Source: Mesorhizobium sp. AR10
GTDB lineage: Bacteria; Pseudomonadota; Alphaproteobacteria; Rhizobiales; Rhizobiaceae
NCBI RefSeq assembly: GCF_024746795.1
Contig: NZ_CP080524.1
Location: 682,001 to 746,000, forward strand
Direction: 5' to 3'
DNA: 64,000 nucleotides
Under the pieces are notes generated by a model. The model had not been told where the DNA came from and did no database searches. It worked only from the letters and a program-made list of their open reading frames with translations. Each line of letters opens with the position of its first letter. The stretch's first letter is position 1. Shown here in pieces: positions 1-8,121 of this stretch. The position numbers and the translations under genes were made by a program.

Positions 1-36
1 TGGCGCGCCCGCTGTCGTGATTAGATGATGTCATCT

Positions 37-206
37 CAGGTGCCACTTCGTGACGACGGGCGGAGAATTGGGAAGCCGGTCAGATTCCGGCGCTGCCCCC
101 GCAACGGTGGTGGAGTTCAAGTCGCAACGGGAGACCACTGGGCCGCAAGCCTGGGAAGGTGTCGCGATCGTCCGCAAGGACACTCCAGAGCCCGGAAACC
201 AGCCCG
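37..206 (+). promoter_or_regulatory. Cobalamin (B12) riboswitch
   Basis: The conserved cobalamin-aptamer elements occur in the right order. They are GGTGCC near 39, GGGAAGCCGG near 70, the core CGCTGCCCCCGCAAC at 91-105, CCACTG at 135, GGGAAGG near 153 and the B12 box AGCCCGGAAACCAGCC at about 189-204. All are on the + strand, pointing into the Rieske oxygenase gene that starts about 130 bases later. A CCGGC/GCCGG hairpin near 272-287 could belong to the expression platform, but no U-rich terminator was seen, so translational control is as likely. Such riboswitches normally shut genes off when adenosylcobalamin is plentiful. The promoter is probably left of the window. Confidence 0.9.
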
Positions 207-338
207 AGGTGATTGAACTCGACTGATCGCGGTGGGCGGTCAAGAGGTGGATGGTGCATGCCCGGCCTTATCGCCGGACTGCGACCGGTCTTTCCTCCAT
301 CACCACCAAGTTCAGTCCTTGAAAGATGAGGACAGGAC

Positions 339-1586
339 ATGGATGTGCGCACTGACATGCTGAGGCTTTTGCACAGCCGCAGGGAAGGCTATTCGCTCGA
401 GCAGCCCTTCTACACCGATCGCGACTACTTCAAGCTCGACATGGAGCTGATCTGGTATCGCGACTGGCTGTTCATCGGCCATGATTGCGAATTGCCGAAG
501 CCTGGCAGCTACATCACCGCCCAGATCGGCGATTATCCAGTGGTGCTGGTGCGCGACCAGCAAGGCAAGATCAACGCCTTCCACAATTCCTGCCGCCACC
601 GCGGCAGCCGCGTTTGCAACAGTGAGAAGGGCACGGCGGCGAAGCTGGTCTGCCCTTACCATCAGTGGACCTACGAACTGGACGGCCGGCTGTTGTTCGC
701 ACGGCAGATGGCGGACGGGTTCGACAGGAGCCAGTTCAGCCTGAAGCCGGTGGCTTGCGAAAGCGTCGGCGGCTACATCTTCATCTGCCTGGCCAAGGAG
801 CCGGCGGACTTCGCGCCGATGCGCACCATGATCGAGCCTTATTTGTTGCCGCACCGGCTGCGCGAGGCAAAGGTCGCCTTCGAATCGACCATCGTCGAGA
901 AGGGCAATTGGAAGCTCGTCTGGGAGAACAACCGCGAGTGCTACCATTGTGCCGGCAACCATCCGGAGCTCTGCAAGACATTCCCGGAAGCGCCGACCGT
1001 GACCGGCGTCAATGGCGCCGACAGCGACCCGGAAATGCTGGCGCATTGGGCGAAATGCGAGGCGGCGGGCTTGCCGAGCAAATTCCGTATCGATCCCGCC
1101 GGACAGTTTCGCGCCACCCGCGCGCCGCTACTGCGCGATGCCGTCAGCTACACGATGACGGGAAAGCGCGCCGTGAAGAGAAACCTTTCCGACAGCGTTG
1201 CCACCGACCGCATCGGCTCGCTGCTGCTCTATCACTATCCGACGACCTGGAACCACATCCTCGGCGATCATGCCGTCACCTTCCGGGTGCTGCCGATCAG
1301 CGCCACTGAAACGGCAGTGACGACGAAATGGCTCATCCACAAGGATGCGGTCGAAGGCGTCGACTACGACCTTGCCGAACTCACCCATGTCTGGACCGAG
1401 ACCAACGATCAGGACCGCCGCATCGTCGAGGAGAACGCCTTCGGTATCCTGTCGCCGGCCTATGAACCCGGCCCCTATTCGGAGCTGCATGAGGGCGGTG
1501 TCATCCAGTTCGTAGACTGGTATGCCCGCTTCATCGAGCCGCGCCTTGCCGAAGGCGGCCGGCCCGCACTGCGTAGCGTCGCCTGA
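339..1586 (+). CDS. gbcA: Rieske oxygenase, glycine betaine monooxygenase (GbcA-like) alpha subunit
   Basis: This 415-residue protein is an aromatic-ring-hydroxylase-type Rieske oxygenase. The Rieske motif is CRHRG followed by CPYHQW at about residues 86-107. The mononuclear iron site is carried by the segment NRECYHCAGNHPE near residue 200. In the GbcA family this enzyme removes one methyl group from glycine betaine as formaldehyde, giving dimethylglycine, with electrons from a GbcB-type reductase. The next gene, 14 bases downstream, encodes that reductase. The opening residues RREGYSLEQPFYTD fit the betaine/stachydrine demethylase branch. The stachydrine substrate cannot be excluded. The start is the ATG after GAGGACAGG. 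The gene lies behind the cobalamin riboswitch, which is unusual for this family. Confidence 0.85.
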   Translation: MDVRTDMLRLLHSRREGYSLEQPFYTDRDYFKLDMELIWYRDWLFIGHDCELPKPGSYITAQIGDYPVVLVRDQQGKINAFHNSCRHRGSRVCNSEKGTAAKLVCPYHQWTYELDGRLLFARQMADGFDRSQFSLKPVACESVGGYIFICLAKEPADFAPMRTMIEPYLLPHRLREAKVAFESTIVEKGNWKLVWENNRECYHCAGNHPELCKTFPEAPTVTGVNGADSDPEMLAHWAKCEAAGLPSKFRIDPAGQFRATRAPLLRDAVSYTMTGKRAVKRNLSDSVATDRIGSLLLYHYPTTWNHILGDHAVTFRVLPISATETAVTTKWLIHKDAVEGVDYDLAELTHVWTETNDQDRRIVEENAFGILSPAYEPGPYSELHEGGVIQFVDWYARFIEPRLAEGGRPALRSVA

Positions 1587-1600
1587 GAAAGGGTAAAGGG

Positions 1601-2710
1601 ATGAATGCGATGACGGATCTCGGGCTCTACCGCCATCTCGACGAGATGGCGCCTTGGAACGACAGGCTCCAGGTGCTGGAAGTGATCGGCGTCAGCGATG
1701 AGGCGCCGGAGGTGAAGACCTTCACCTTCCGTTCCGACAACCAGACTTGGTTTCGCTACAAGCCGGGGCAGTTCGTAACGCTGGAACTGCCGACCGCCGA
1801 TGGACCGCTGATGCGCACCTACACGCTGTCATCCTCGCCGTCGCGGCCGTTCTCGATCGCGGTCACGGTGAAAGCCCAGGCCGGCAGCATCGGTACGCGC
1901 TGGATGTTCGATCATCTGAAGCCCGGCGTTCACGTGAAGGCCTATGGGCCGGCGGGCGACTTTTCGCTGCACAGCCACCCAGCGGCCAAATATCTGTTCA
2001 TCTCGGCCGGCTCCGGCGTGACGCCGATGATGTCGATGCTGCGCTGGCTGAACGACTGCGCGCCATGGACCGATGTCGGCTTCGTCAACTGCGCGCGGCG
2101 GCCCGAGGAGATCATCTTCCGCAAGGAGCTCGAACTGCTGGGAAGCCGTATGCCCGGCCTGTCGCTTGGCTTCATGATCGAGGAGCGCTCCAGCCGCGAG
2201 GGCTGGTTCGGTCATATGGGGCGGATCGACGCGATCAGGCTGCCGCTGCTGGCGCCAGATTTCCGCGAGCGCGAAATCTTCTGCTGCGGCCCAGACCCGT
2301 TCATGCGCGCGGTGCGGCAGATGCTGGAGGCCTCCGGCTTCGACATGGTGCAATACCACCAGGAGAGCTTTGCCGCGCCCGCCGTGGAGGAAATACCGCC
2401 GCCGTTTGCGTTGCCGGCAGACGGTGGCGCCGATGTGCCCGCCGAAGCCGCAACGCCGATCCGCTTCTCGCTCTCGGATGTCGACGCCGAATGCGTTGCC
2501 GGCCAGACCGTGCTGCAGACGGCGCGCGCTTCGGGGGTGAGAATTCCGGCGGCCTGCGAATTCGGCCTGTGCGGAACCTGCAAGGTGAAGAAAGTCTCCG
2601 GCAGCGTCGAGATGAGCCACAATGGCGGCATCCTCGACCACGAGATCGATGACGGCTTCATCCTGGCCTGCTGCTCCAAGCCGCTGTCGGCGCTCGAAAT
2701 CGAGGCCTGA
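1601..2710 (+). CDS. gbcB: Hybrid flavin/2Fe-2S reductase of the betaine monooxygenase (GbcB-like)
   Basis: This 369-residue protein has a ferredoxin-reductase-type FAD domain (RTYTLSSSPSR near residue 70), an NAD(P) domain (SAGSGVTPMMSML near 135; CCGPDPFM near 228) and a C-terminal plant-type 2Fe-2S domain. The iron-sulfur ligands are in CEFGLCGTCK with a later C in LACC. This is the order of GbcB and related reductases that pass electrons from NAD(P)H to a Rieske oxygenase. It follows gbcA closely and has its own Shine-Dalgarno-like AAAGGG, so the two are probably co-transcribed from the riboswitch-controlled promoter. Confidence 0.85.
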   Translation: MNAMTDLGLYRHLDEMAPWNDRLQVLEVIGVSDEAPEVKTFTFRSDNQTWFRYKPGQFVTLELPTADGPLMRTYTLSSSPSRPFSIAVTVKAQAGSIGTRWMFDHLKPGVHVKAYGPAGDFSLHSHPAAKYLFISAGSGVTPMMSMLRWLNDCAPWTDVGFVNCARRPEEIIFRKELELLGSRMPGLSLGFMIEERSSREGWFGHMGRIDAIRLPLLAPDFREREIFCCGPDPFMRAVRQMLEASGFDMVQYHQESFAAPAVEEIPPPFALPADGGADVPAEAATPIRFSLSDVDAECVAGQTVLQTARASGVRIPAACEFGLCGTCKVKKVSGSVEMSHNGGILDHEIDDGFILACCSKPLSALEIEA

Positions 2711-2749
2711 AACGGCCGTGCACGGAGGCTCGTATGTTCGGATCGGAAC

Positions 2750-3496
2750 CTATACCCCGTAGCGCTCGGTGCGGATGAGACCTGCCGGAATGTCGGCATC
2801 GATCAGCGCCTGGGCGGCGGCCGAGACGAAGGCATTCGAGCCGCAGACAAAGGCGAGCTTTGGCGGCTCGGGCAGCCGCGCCATGGATTGCACCATCATC
2901 GCGACATCGATCCGCCGCGAATAGTCTGCCGGGCGCCGGGCGGCCTCGCGTGTCAGCGTCAGCACCAGTTCGAAACCATTCCGGCGGTCATCGAGACCGA
3001 TCAGCTCGTCGCGAAAGATCACCTCGTCCCAGACCCGCACTGAGAACACCAACGCGACCGGCACCGGTGATTTCCGCGCAACACGATGGCGGATCATTGC
3101 CATCAACGGCACCACGCCCGAACCGCCGCCGATCAGCAGCAGCGGTCCGCCGTCACTGTCGGACCAGACGAAATGGCCGCCGAGCGGCCCGCGCAACTCG
3201 ACCTCGTCGCCGACCACCGCCACCTCGTGGAAGAAAGGCGAGACCTCGCCATCGTCGAGTCTTTCGATCGCCAGTTCGATTGTTCCTGCGGCTTCCGGCG
3301 CAGAGGCGATGGAGTAGGAGCGGCGCGCCTGATAGCCGTCCGGCGCCGTCAGCCTGACATCGACATGTTGTCCGGCCCGGCTAGTGAAAGGCCGCGACAA
3401 CAGGAAGAAGAAACTGGTGACGCGCGGTGTGCGCTTCTCGATGCGGGTGATCCTGGCCGTTTGCCAGGGCGATTGCGCCGTCGACGGCTCGCTCAT
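2750..3496 (-). CDS. FAD/NAD(P)-binding oxidoreductase (ferredoxin reductase-like)
   Basis: A 248-residue two-domain flavoprotein: FAD motif RRSYSIASAPE near residue 60, NAD(P) motif GGGSGVVPLMAM near 115 and a family-typical C-terminal CGSNAF segment. There is no iron-sulfur domain. The chosen ATG at 3496 overlaps the stop of the upstream molybdoenzyme gene by ATGA, so translation is probably coupled. The pairing suggests that this flavoprotein exchanges electrons with the sulfite-oxidase-like protein. The open frame extends 22 codons further upstream, but those residues lie inside the neighbour and look non-coding. Confidence 0.8.
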   Translation of the reverse strand: MSEPSTAQSPWQTARITRIEKRTPRVTSFFFLLSRPFTSRAGQHVDVRLTAPDGYQARRSYSIASAPEAAGTIELAIERLDDGEVSPFFHEVAVVGDEVELRGPLGGHFVWSDSDGGPLLLIGGGSGVVPLMAMIRHRVARKSPVPVALVFSVRVWDEVIFRDELIGLDDRRNGFELVLTLTREAARRPADYSRRIDVAMMVQSMARLPEPPKLAFVCGSNAFVSAAAQALIDADIPAGLIRTERYGV

Positions 3497-4104
3497 GGAT
3501 CGCCCGTATAGCGCTGTTCGCGCCACGGATCGCCATAGATGTGATAGCCGCGCAATTCCCAAAAGCCCGGCTCGTCACGCTCGGTGAACTGCAGCCCGTT
3601 CAGCCATTTGGCCGATTTCCAGAAATAGAGATGCGGAACGAGCAGCCGCGCCGGACCGCCATGGTCTGACGTAATCGGCTTACCTTCGTAGAGCAGCGCC
3701 ACCATCGCTTTGCCGTCGGTGAGATCCTTGGTCGGCACATTGGTGGTGTAACCGTCGAACGCGTGCGCCAAGGTGAAGCCGGTCGGCGGCTCCAGGCCGG
3801 CGTCGGCGAAAATGTCGTCGACCAGCACGCCTTGCCACGGCGTATCGAACTTGGTCCATGCGGTGACGCAGTGGATGTCGCGCGTCATCTTGGTCAGCGG
3901 CAGGGCGTTGAACTCGGCCCAGTTCCATTTCTTGATCGGGCGCGGCCCGTGCTTCAGCGTGAACGACCAGTCCTCGGTGCGCACACGCGGCGTCGGTCCA
4001 GCCGACAGTACCGGAAAACCCTGTTCGAGATACTGCCCTGGCGGGATGCGCGCATCCGTATCCGTCGGAGGCTTTCGCCCGGATGAGAAGCCGCGAGTGA
4101 CCAT
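3493..4104 (-). CDS. Sulfite oxidase-like molybdopterin oxidoreductase
   Basis: The 203-residue protein consists of a single oxidoreductase molybdopterin-binding domain. The probable molybdenum-ligating cysteine lies in DIHCVTAWTKFD near residue 100, and HGGPARLLVPHLYFWKSAKW is the family-typical C-terminal stretch. It has no signal peptide and no dimerisation domain, so it belongs to the short cytoplasmic group (YuiH-like) rather than to periplasmic MsrP or true sulfite oxidase. It overlaps the flavin reductase gene by four bases. The substrate is not known; an oxidised sulfur or N-oxide compound is only a guess. Confidence 0.8.
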   Translation of the reverse strand: MVTRGFSSGRKPPTDTDARIPPGQYLEQGFPVLSAGPTPRVRTEDWSFTLKHGPRPIKKWNWAEFNALPLTKMTRDIHCVTAWTKFDTPWQGVLVDDIFADAGLEPPTGFTLAHAFDGYTTNVPTKDLTDGKAMVALLYEGKPITSDHGGPARLLVPHLYFWKSAKWLNGLQFTERDEPGFWELRGYHIYGDPWREQRYTGDP

Positions 4105-4125
4105 CGGGAGTATCCGTTTGAATCA

Positions 4126-4142
4126 GGCCGATTGAATCGGCC
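4126..4142 (-). promoter_or_regulatory. Inverted repeat upstream of the molybdoenzyme gene
   Basis: GGCCGATTGAATCGGCC forms a 7-8 bp perfect inverted repeat 22 bases upstream of the start at 4104. It could be a repressor site or an mRNA hairpin in the leader. It might instead be the end of the degP-side spacer. Only the symmetry was seen, and no matching regulator gene is adjacent. Confidence 0.3.
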
Positions 4143-4272
4143 GATTTGCACCACGCCGTTTGTAACCCTCGGCAGTCTTCTAGAAGATGTTGCGGCGGGC
4201 AACAGAAATTTTGGGGCGGCCGGCGGCGCGCCTGCGATCGATCCCGCAAGCTAGCCACCGACCAGGGCCGCC

Positions 4273-5802
4273 TCAGCCGTTGGCGAAGGGCACGGCGACG
4301 AAGATCTGTGCGTCGCCACGTTCGACAAGCAGGAGCACGGATTTCCGGCCGGACTTTCCTGCCTGCGCAATCGCCTGGGTTGCCTGCCTGGCATTCCTCA
4401 CCGACGCCTGATCGACGGCGACGATGATGTCGCCCGGCTCAATGCCGGAAGCCGCCGCCGCTTTGTCCGGATTGACGCGCTCGACCAACGCGCCGCGCTG
4501 GTTGGCCGCCAGATTCATGGCTTCGCGAACCTCCGGGCTGATGTCGACCAAGCCAAGGCCCATCGCGGATGCGCGAAGGCCTTGCTCTGCCGACGGCTGG
4601 CCGGAATCGCCGCTCGCCGATGCCGTCTTCACATCGTCGCCATTGCGCCCGATGTCGACCGAAATCTCCATGCTTTTGCCCTTGCGCCAGACATCGAGCG
4701 TTTCCTTGATCCCTGGCGAGACGTCGGCAACAGCGCGCGACAGATCCTTAGGATCCTTTATGTCCTGACCGGCGAAACTGGTGATGACATCGCCGGTCTC
4801 GATCCCTGCCGTGGCGGCCGGCGATCCGTCATTGACCTCGGAAACCAGCGCGCCGCTGGCGCGATCGAGGCCGATGGCGCTTGCCACATCGGGCGTCACC
4901 GGCTGGATCTGGACGCCGAGATAGCCGTACTGGATGGAGCCGCCCTTCATCAGCTTGGCGACCACCTTTTGCGCCTGGTCGGACGGGATGGCGAAACCGA
5001 CGCCGACGCTGCCGCCATTCGGCGAATAGATCGCCGTGTTGATGCCGACGACATTGCCGCTGACATCGACCAGCGGTCCGCCGGAATTGCCGTGGTTGAT
5101 CGGCGCGTCGATCTGGATGAAATCGTCAAACGGGCCGCTGTTCAGATCGCGGCCACGCGCCGAAACGATGCCTGATGTGACCGTGGTGCCAATGCCGAAC
5201 GGGTTGCCGAAAGCCAGCACCTGGTCGCCCGGCATGAGCTTGTCGGAATCGCCCCACTTGACGATCGGCAAGGACTTGTCGGATTTGATCTTGAGCACGG
5301 CGAGGTCGTTCTTGGTGTCGCGGGCAATCAGCTTGGCGGGAAGCTCGGTGCCATCATCAAGCGTCACCTTGATCGATGTGGCGCCATCGATGACGTGGTT
5401 GTTGGTGACGATGGTGCCGTCGGCGCCGACAATGAAGCCGGAACCGAGGGCTTCGGCACGCTGCGCCTGTTGCTGCGGCGGGGCCTTTGGTCCGGGCATG
5501 CCCTGGTCGCCGAAGAACTGGCGGAAATAGTCGTCGAAAGGCGAGGACCCATCGAGGGGCGAGGCGTCGTCGCTGTCCGCCGGCTGCGCCTTCATGACCG
5601 TGGTGACCGTCACCACCGCCGGTTTGTCGGCCGCCACGATGGGGGCGAACGAGCCGTTTGGCGCCGCTTTCCCGGCCACGGGCGTCTGGGTCGTCGCAAC
5701 AGTGTTGCTGGCGCTTTGGGCGAAAGACACGACGAGGGGACTGACGATCAGCGCAGCGCCCAGCAAGGCCGCGACGCGATGTCTGCGAAGGATATCTGAC
5801 AT
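4273..5802 (-). CDS. degP: DegP/HtrA-family periplasmic serine protease (Do)
   Basis: This 509-residue protein begins with a signal peptide (RRHRVAALLGAALIVSPLVV, then FAQS). The trypsin-like domain carries the catalytic triad: His in TNNHVI, Asp in NDLAVL and Ser in GNSGGP. Two PDZ domains follow (about residues 275-365 and 425-505). The family degrades or refolds damaged periplasmic proteins. I chose the ATG at 5802 because it starts the signal peptide; the frame is open another 49 codons without coding character. The following gene starts 168 bases away, so this is probably a single-gene unit with its promoter in 5803-6056. Confidence 0.92.
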   Translation of the reverse strand: MSDILRRHRVAALLGAALIVSPLVVSFAQSASNTVATTQTPVAGKAAPNGSFAPIVAADKPAVVTVTTVMKAQPADSDDASPLDGSSPFDDYFRQFFGDQGMPGPKAPPQQQAQRAEALGSGFIVGADGTIVTNNHVIDGATSIKVTLDDGTELPAKLIARDTKNDLAVLKIKSDKSLPIVKWGDSDKLMPGDQVLAFGNPFGIGTTVTSGIVSARGRDLNSGPFDDFIQIDAPINHGNSGGPLVDVSGNVVGINTAIYSPNGGSVGVGFAIPSDQAQKVVAKLMKGGSIQYGYLGVQIQPVTPDVASAIGLDRASGALVSEVNDGSPAATAGIETGDVITSFAGQDIKDPKDLSRAVADVSPGIKETLDVWRKGKSMEISVDIGRNGDDVKTASASGDSGQPSAEQGLRASAMGLGLVDISPEVREAMNLAANQRGALVERVNPDKAAAASGIEPGDIIVAVDQASVRNARQATQAIAQAGKSGRKSVLLLVERGDAQIFVAVPFANG

Positions 5803-6056
5803 GGTCGTTTGTCCGGGCGAGAGTTGGTCCGTCGCCGTGGCGCGTCCCGATTTAGGGAACCGCCTATTCGGCGTGTCGACGATCGGATTGCCTGTCTCGC
5901 CTGGCATGGCAGCCGACCGGATCGACAGCCCTGCATCTAGGGTGCCCATAGGCCCGAATTAGGGTTTTCGGCCGATGTTACGAAGATTTAATTTCCGGAC
6001 GGCAGCGGATCACAATGCCGTCAACACCGGACCGAGGGGCGCGCCGGACGGCAGCA

Positions 6057-6791
6057 TCAAACCCCGCCGGTTCGCCTGAGATAGGCCGATGCCAGTTCGC
6101 GCATCCGCTTGCCATCAAAGCTCGGTCCGTGGCCGCCATGGCCGATGCGGACCGGCAGGTCGAGCAGCCGCTGCATCGTGCGGCGATAGGCGGCCCGGTC
6201 GGAATCCGGCAGGTCGTCGATCAGTATGGAATCGTAGATGGCGTCGCCGGCAAAGAACAGGCCATCGGCCTCGTCGAACAGCGCGATCGAATCGGGCGAA
6301 TGTCCCGGCAGGTGCAGCACTTTGAATTGCCTATCGCCGAGATCGACGACGTCGCCCTCGTCGAGGATCCGAGTCAGCGGCGCCGGTGGAATCCTGTAGT
6401 CGGCCGCCTTCCAGCCCGGCGCCGGCAGCTTCGAGACGGCGTCGTCGAGATTGTGGAACATGTAGGCGTAGGTCACCGCCTCATCCATGGTGTCGAACGT
6501 TGCGGCGCTGTGCCTAGGCCCTGCCCGCAACGGGAATTCGTGCAGCGAGCCGACATGGTCGAGATGGATATGGGTGGCGACGGCGAGCAGCGGCTTGCCG
6601 GCCGGCGTGTCGATCTCGGGCGCCAGCGGGCAGATGCCCATGCCGGTGTCGACAAGCAGGTCGACGTCGCGGCCTTTGAGATGCCAAATGTTGGCGCGCA
6701 CGAAATCATGCACGAACGGTTCGGTCAGCATCGTCGTCTTGGCGTCGACGATGGTCTTGCCGAACCAGTCGCCGACCAGACGATCGCCCAT
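6057..6791 (-). CDS. MBL-fold metallo-hydrolase
   Basis: The protein has 244 residues and carries the metal-binding signature HIHLDHVG near residue 77, an Asp-rich LVDTG strand before it and a second-shell LPGHSPDS segment near 165. These are hallmarks of the glyoxalase II/lactonase branch of the metallo-beta-lactamase fold. The reaction is not evident. Its ATG overlaps the stop of the phosphofructokinase gene (TGATG), so the two are translated together. That suggests a hydrolase serving sugar or lactone metabolism, or detoxification of a glycolytic by-product. Confidence 0.82.
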   Translation of the reverse strand: MGDRLVGDWFGKTIVDAKTTMLTEPFVHDFVRANIWHLKGRDVDLLVDTGMGICPLAPEIDTPAGKPLLAVATHIHLDHVGSLHEFPLRAGPRHSAATFDTMDEAVTYAYMFHNLDDAVSKLPAPGWKAADYRIPPAPLTRILDEGDVVDLGDRQFKVLHLPGHSPDSIALFDEADGLFFAGDAIYDSILIDDLPDSDRAAYRRTMQRLLDLPVRIGHGGHGPSFDGKRMRELASAYLRRTGGV

Positions 6792-7957
6792 CAGACGAAG
6801 GGCTTTCCGACCTTGTATTTCTGGGGGACAAGCCGCTTCAGATAAGCCATTCCCGTTTCGGACAGCTGGTTGACGTCCGGCAGCATGAAATCATCCGGCA
6901 TGTGGCGGGTCTTGCCAGCAACGTTCTTCAGCGGCACTTTCTTCAGCACCGTTCTTGTGCCGTCATATTGCAACGCCACCGAGCCGCCGCCCTCGTCGGC
7001 GACCGCGACCGCAAAGGCGCCGGCATCGAAGGCTTCCTGCGCATCGACGGCGCTGATGGCGCCGACATAGCCGCGCGGCATGTAGCCGAGCGCATCGACC
7101 CTCGCCCGCTTGCCCGGCAGGCCTTCGGCGAGGGCGCGCTCGAGGGCTGCCGGCAGGTCGCTGCCCGACAGCTTGACGTTGCCATGCGCGTCGCGCTCGA
7201 GCTTCTCTGGCGGCACCAGGCTTTCGACCAGCGCCTTGCCGTCGGCGGTGCTGACGCCTTCGGACACGGCGACGATGCAGCGCTTGTGGCGGTCGAGCGT
7301 GGCGCGCACGTCGTCGATGAAGGCGGCGGCGGAGAACGGTCGCTCCGGCACGTAGACGAGGTGCGGACCGCTGTCGGGGTCAAGCTGCCAGGCGGCCGCC
7401 GCGGCGGTGAGGAAGCCGGCATGCCGGCCCATGACGATGCCGACATAGATGCCCGGCAGAGCGCGGAAATCGAGATCGACGGAGAGAAAGGCGCCGGCGA
7501 CGAATTCGGCCGCGGAAATGAATCCGGGCGTGTGGTCGTTCTCCTCGAGATCGTTGTCGATGGTTTTCGGCGCATGGACGAACGCGATGCTGCCGCCGGC
7601 GGCGTCGGTCAGGATCTGCTGCGTGCCCGATGTGTCGTTGCCGCCGATATAGATGAAGGCGTCGGCGCCGGCCTTCTTCAGGCCGTTGAGAATAACTTCG
7701 CAATAGGCGGCATCCGGCTTGTCACGCGTCGAACCCAGCGCAGCACTCGGCGTTGCCGCAATCAGCCGCAGCCGGTCCTCGGGAATAGAAGAAAGATCGG
7801 CATAGTTGCCATCGCGAATGCCGCGCACGCCATGGATGGAGCCCAGAACCTTGGCGCCGGGGTGCCGCTTGCGGATCTCGAGCGCGGCGCCAACCATGGT
7901 CTGGTTGATGACGGCAGTCGGGCCGCCGCCCTGCGCGATAACAAACGTTCCAGCCAT
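6791..7957 (-). CDS. pfp: 6-phosphofructokinase, probably pyrophosphate-dependent
   Basis: At 388 residues this is a PfkA-superfamily protein. The nucleotide/phosphate loop reads YIGGNDTSGTQ, and the catalytic loop reads PKTIDND. Family knowledge: ATP enzymes have GGDGS and PGTIDND, while an Asp at the first site and a Lys before TIDND mark PPi-dependent enzymes. Both PPi-type residues are present here. It would interconvert fructose 6-phosphate and the 1,6-bisphosphate. The start ATG opens directly with the conserved FVIAQGGGPTAVINQT segment. It is the first gene of a two-gene unit with the MBL hydrolase. Confidence 0.88.
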   Translation of the reverse strand: MAGTFVIAQGGGPTAVINQTMVGAALEIRKRHPGAKVLGSIHGVRGIRDGNYADLSSIPEDRLRLIAATPSAALGSTRDKPDAAYCEVILNGLKKAGADAFIYIGGNDTSGTQQILTDAAGGSIAFVHAPKTIDNDLEENDHTPGFISAAEFVAGAFLSVDLDFRALPGIYVGIVMGRHAGFLTAAAAAWQLDPDSGPHLVYVPERPFSAAAFIDDVRATLDRHKRCIVAVSEGVSTADGKALVESLVPPEKLERDAHGNVKLSGSDLPAALERALAEGLPGKRARVDALGYMPRGYVGAISAVDAQEAFDAGAFAVAVADEGGGSVALQYDGTRTVLKKVPLKNVAGKTRHMPDDFMLPDVNQLSETGMAYLKRLVPQKYKVGKPFV

Positions 7958-8030
7958 TCCTGAAGTCTCCCGGGCGATGAATTCGCAGGCACATTCGCCT
8001 GTCTTGGCGCATCACGCAACGGGAGAGTCG

Positions 8031-8080
8031 AGAGCATGATCCCGAAAAGTGGGAACCGGTTTCGATAGAGATCATGCTCA
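8031..8080. repeat. Rhizobial intergenic palindromic repeat, GAGCATGATC type
   Basis: The arms GAGCATGATC and GATCATGCTC flank a GTGGGAACC core, giving a cruciform of about 50 bases. It lies between pfp and the L,D-transpeptidase gene. A diverged second copy is at 23150-23198. It resembles a repeat family seen in many Rhizobiales genomes (recalled, not searched). Confidence 0.75.
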
Positions 8081-8121
8081 AACAAGAAGATTTCACTGCG
8101 GCTGCGCAAGCGGCCGAGAGG

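Noticed and set aside
339..2710. Aromatic ring-hydroxylating dioxygenase for aromatic compounds
   Set aside because: The alpha subunit lacks a partner beta subunit gene, and the GbcB-type hybrid reductase and N-terminal sequence fit betaine or stachydrine demethylation better.
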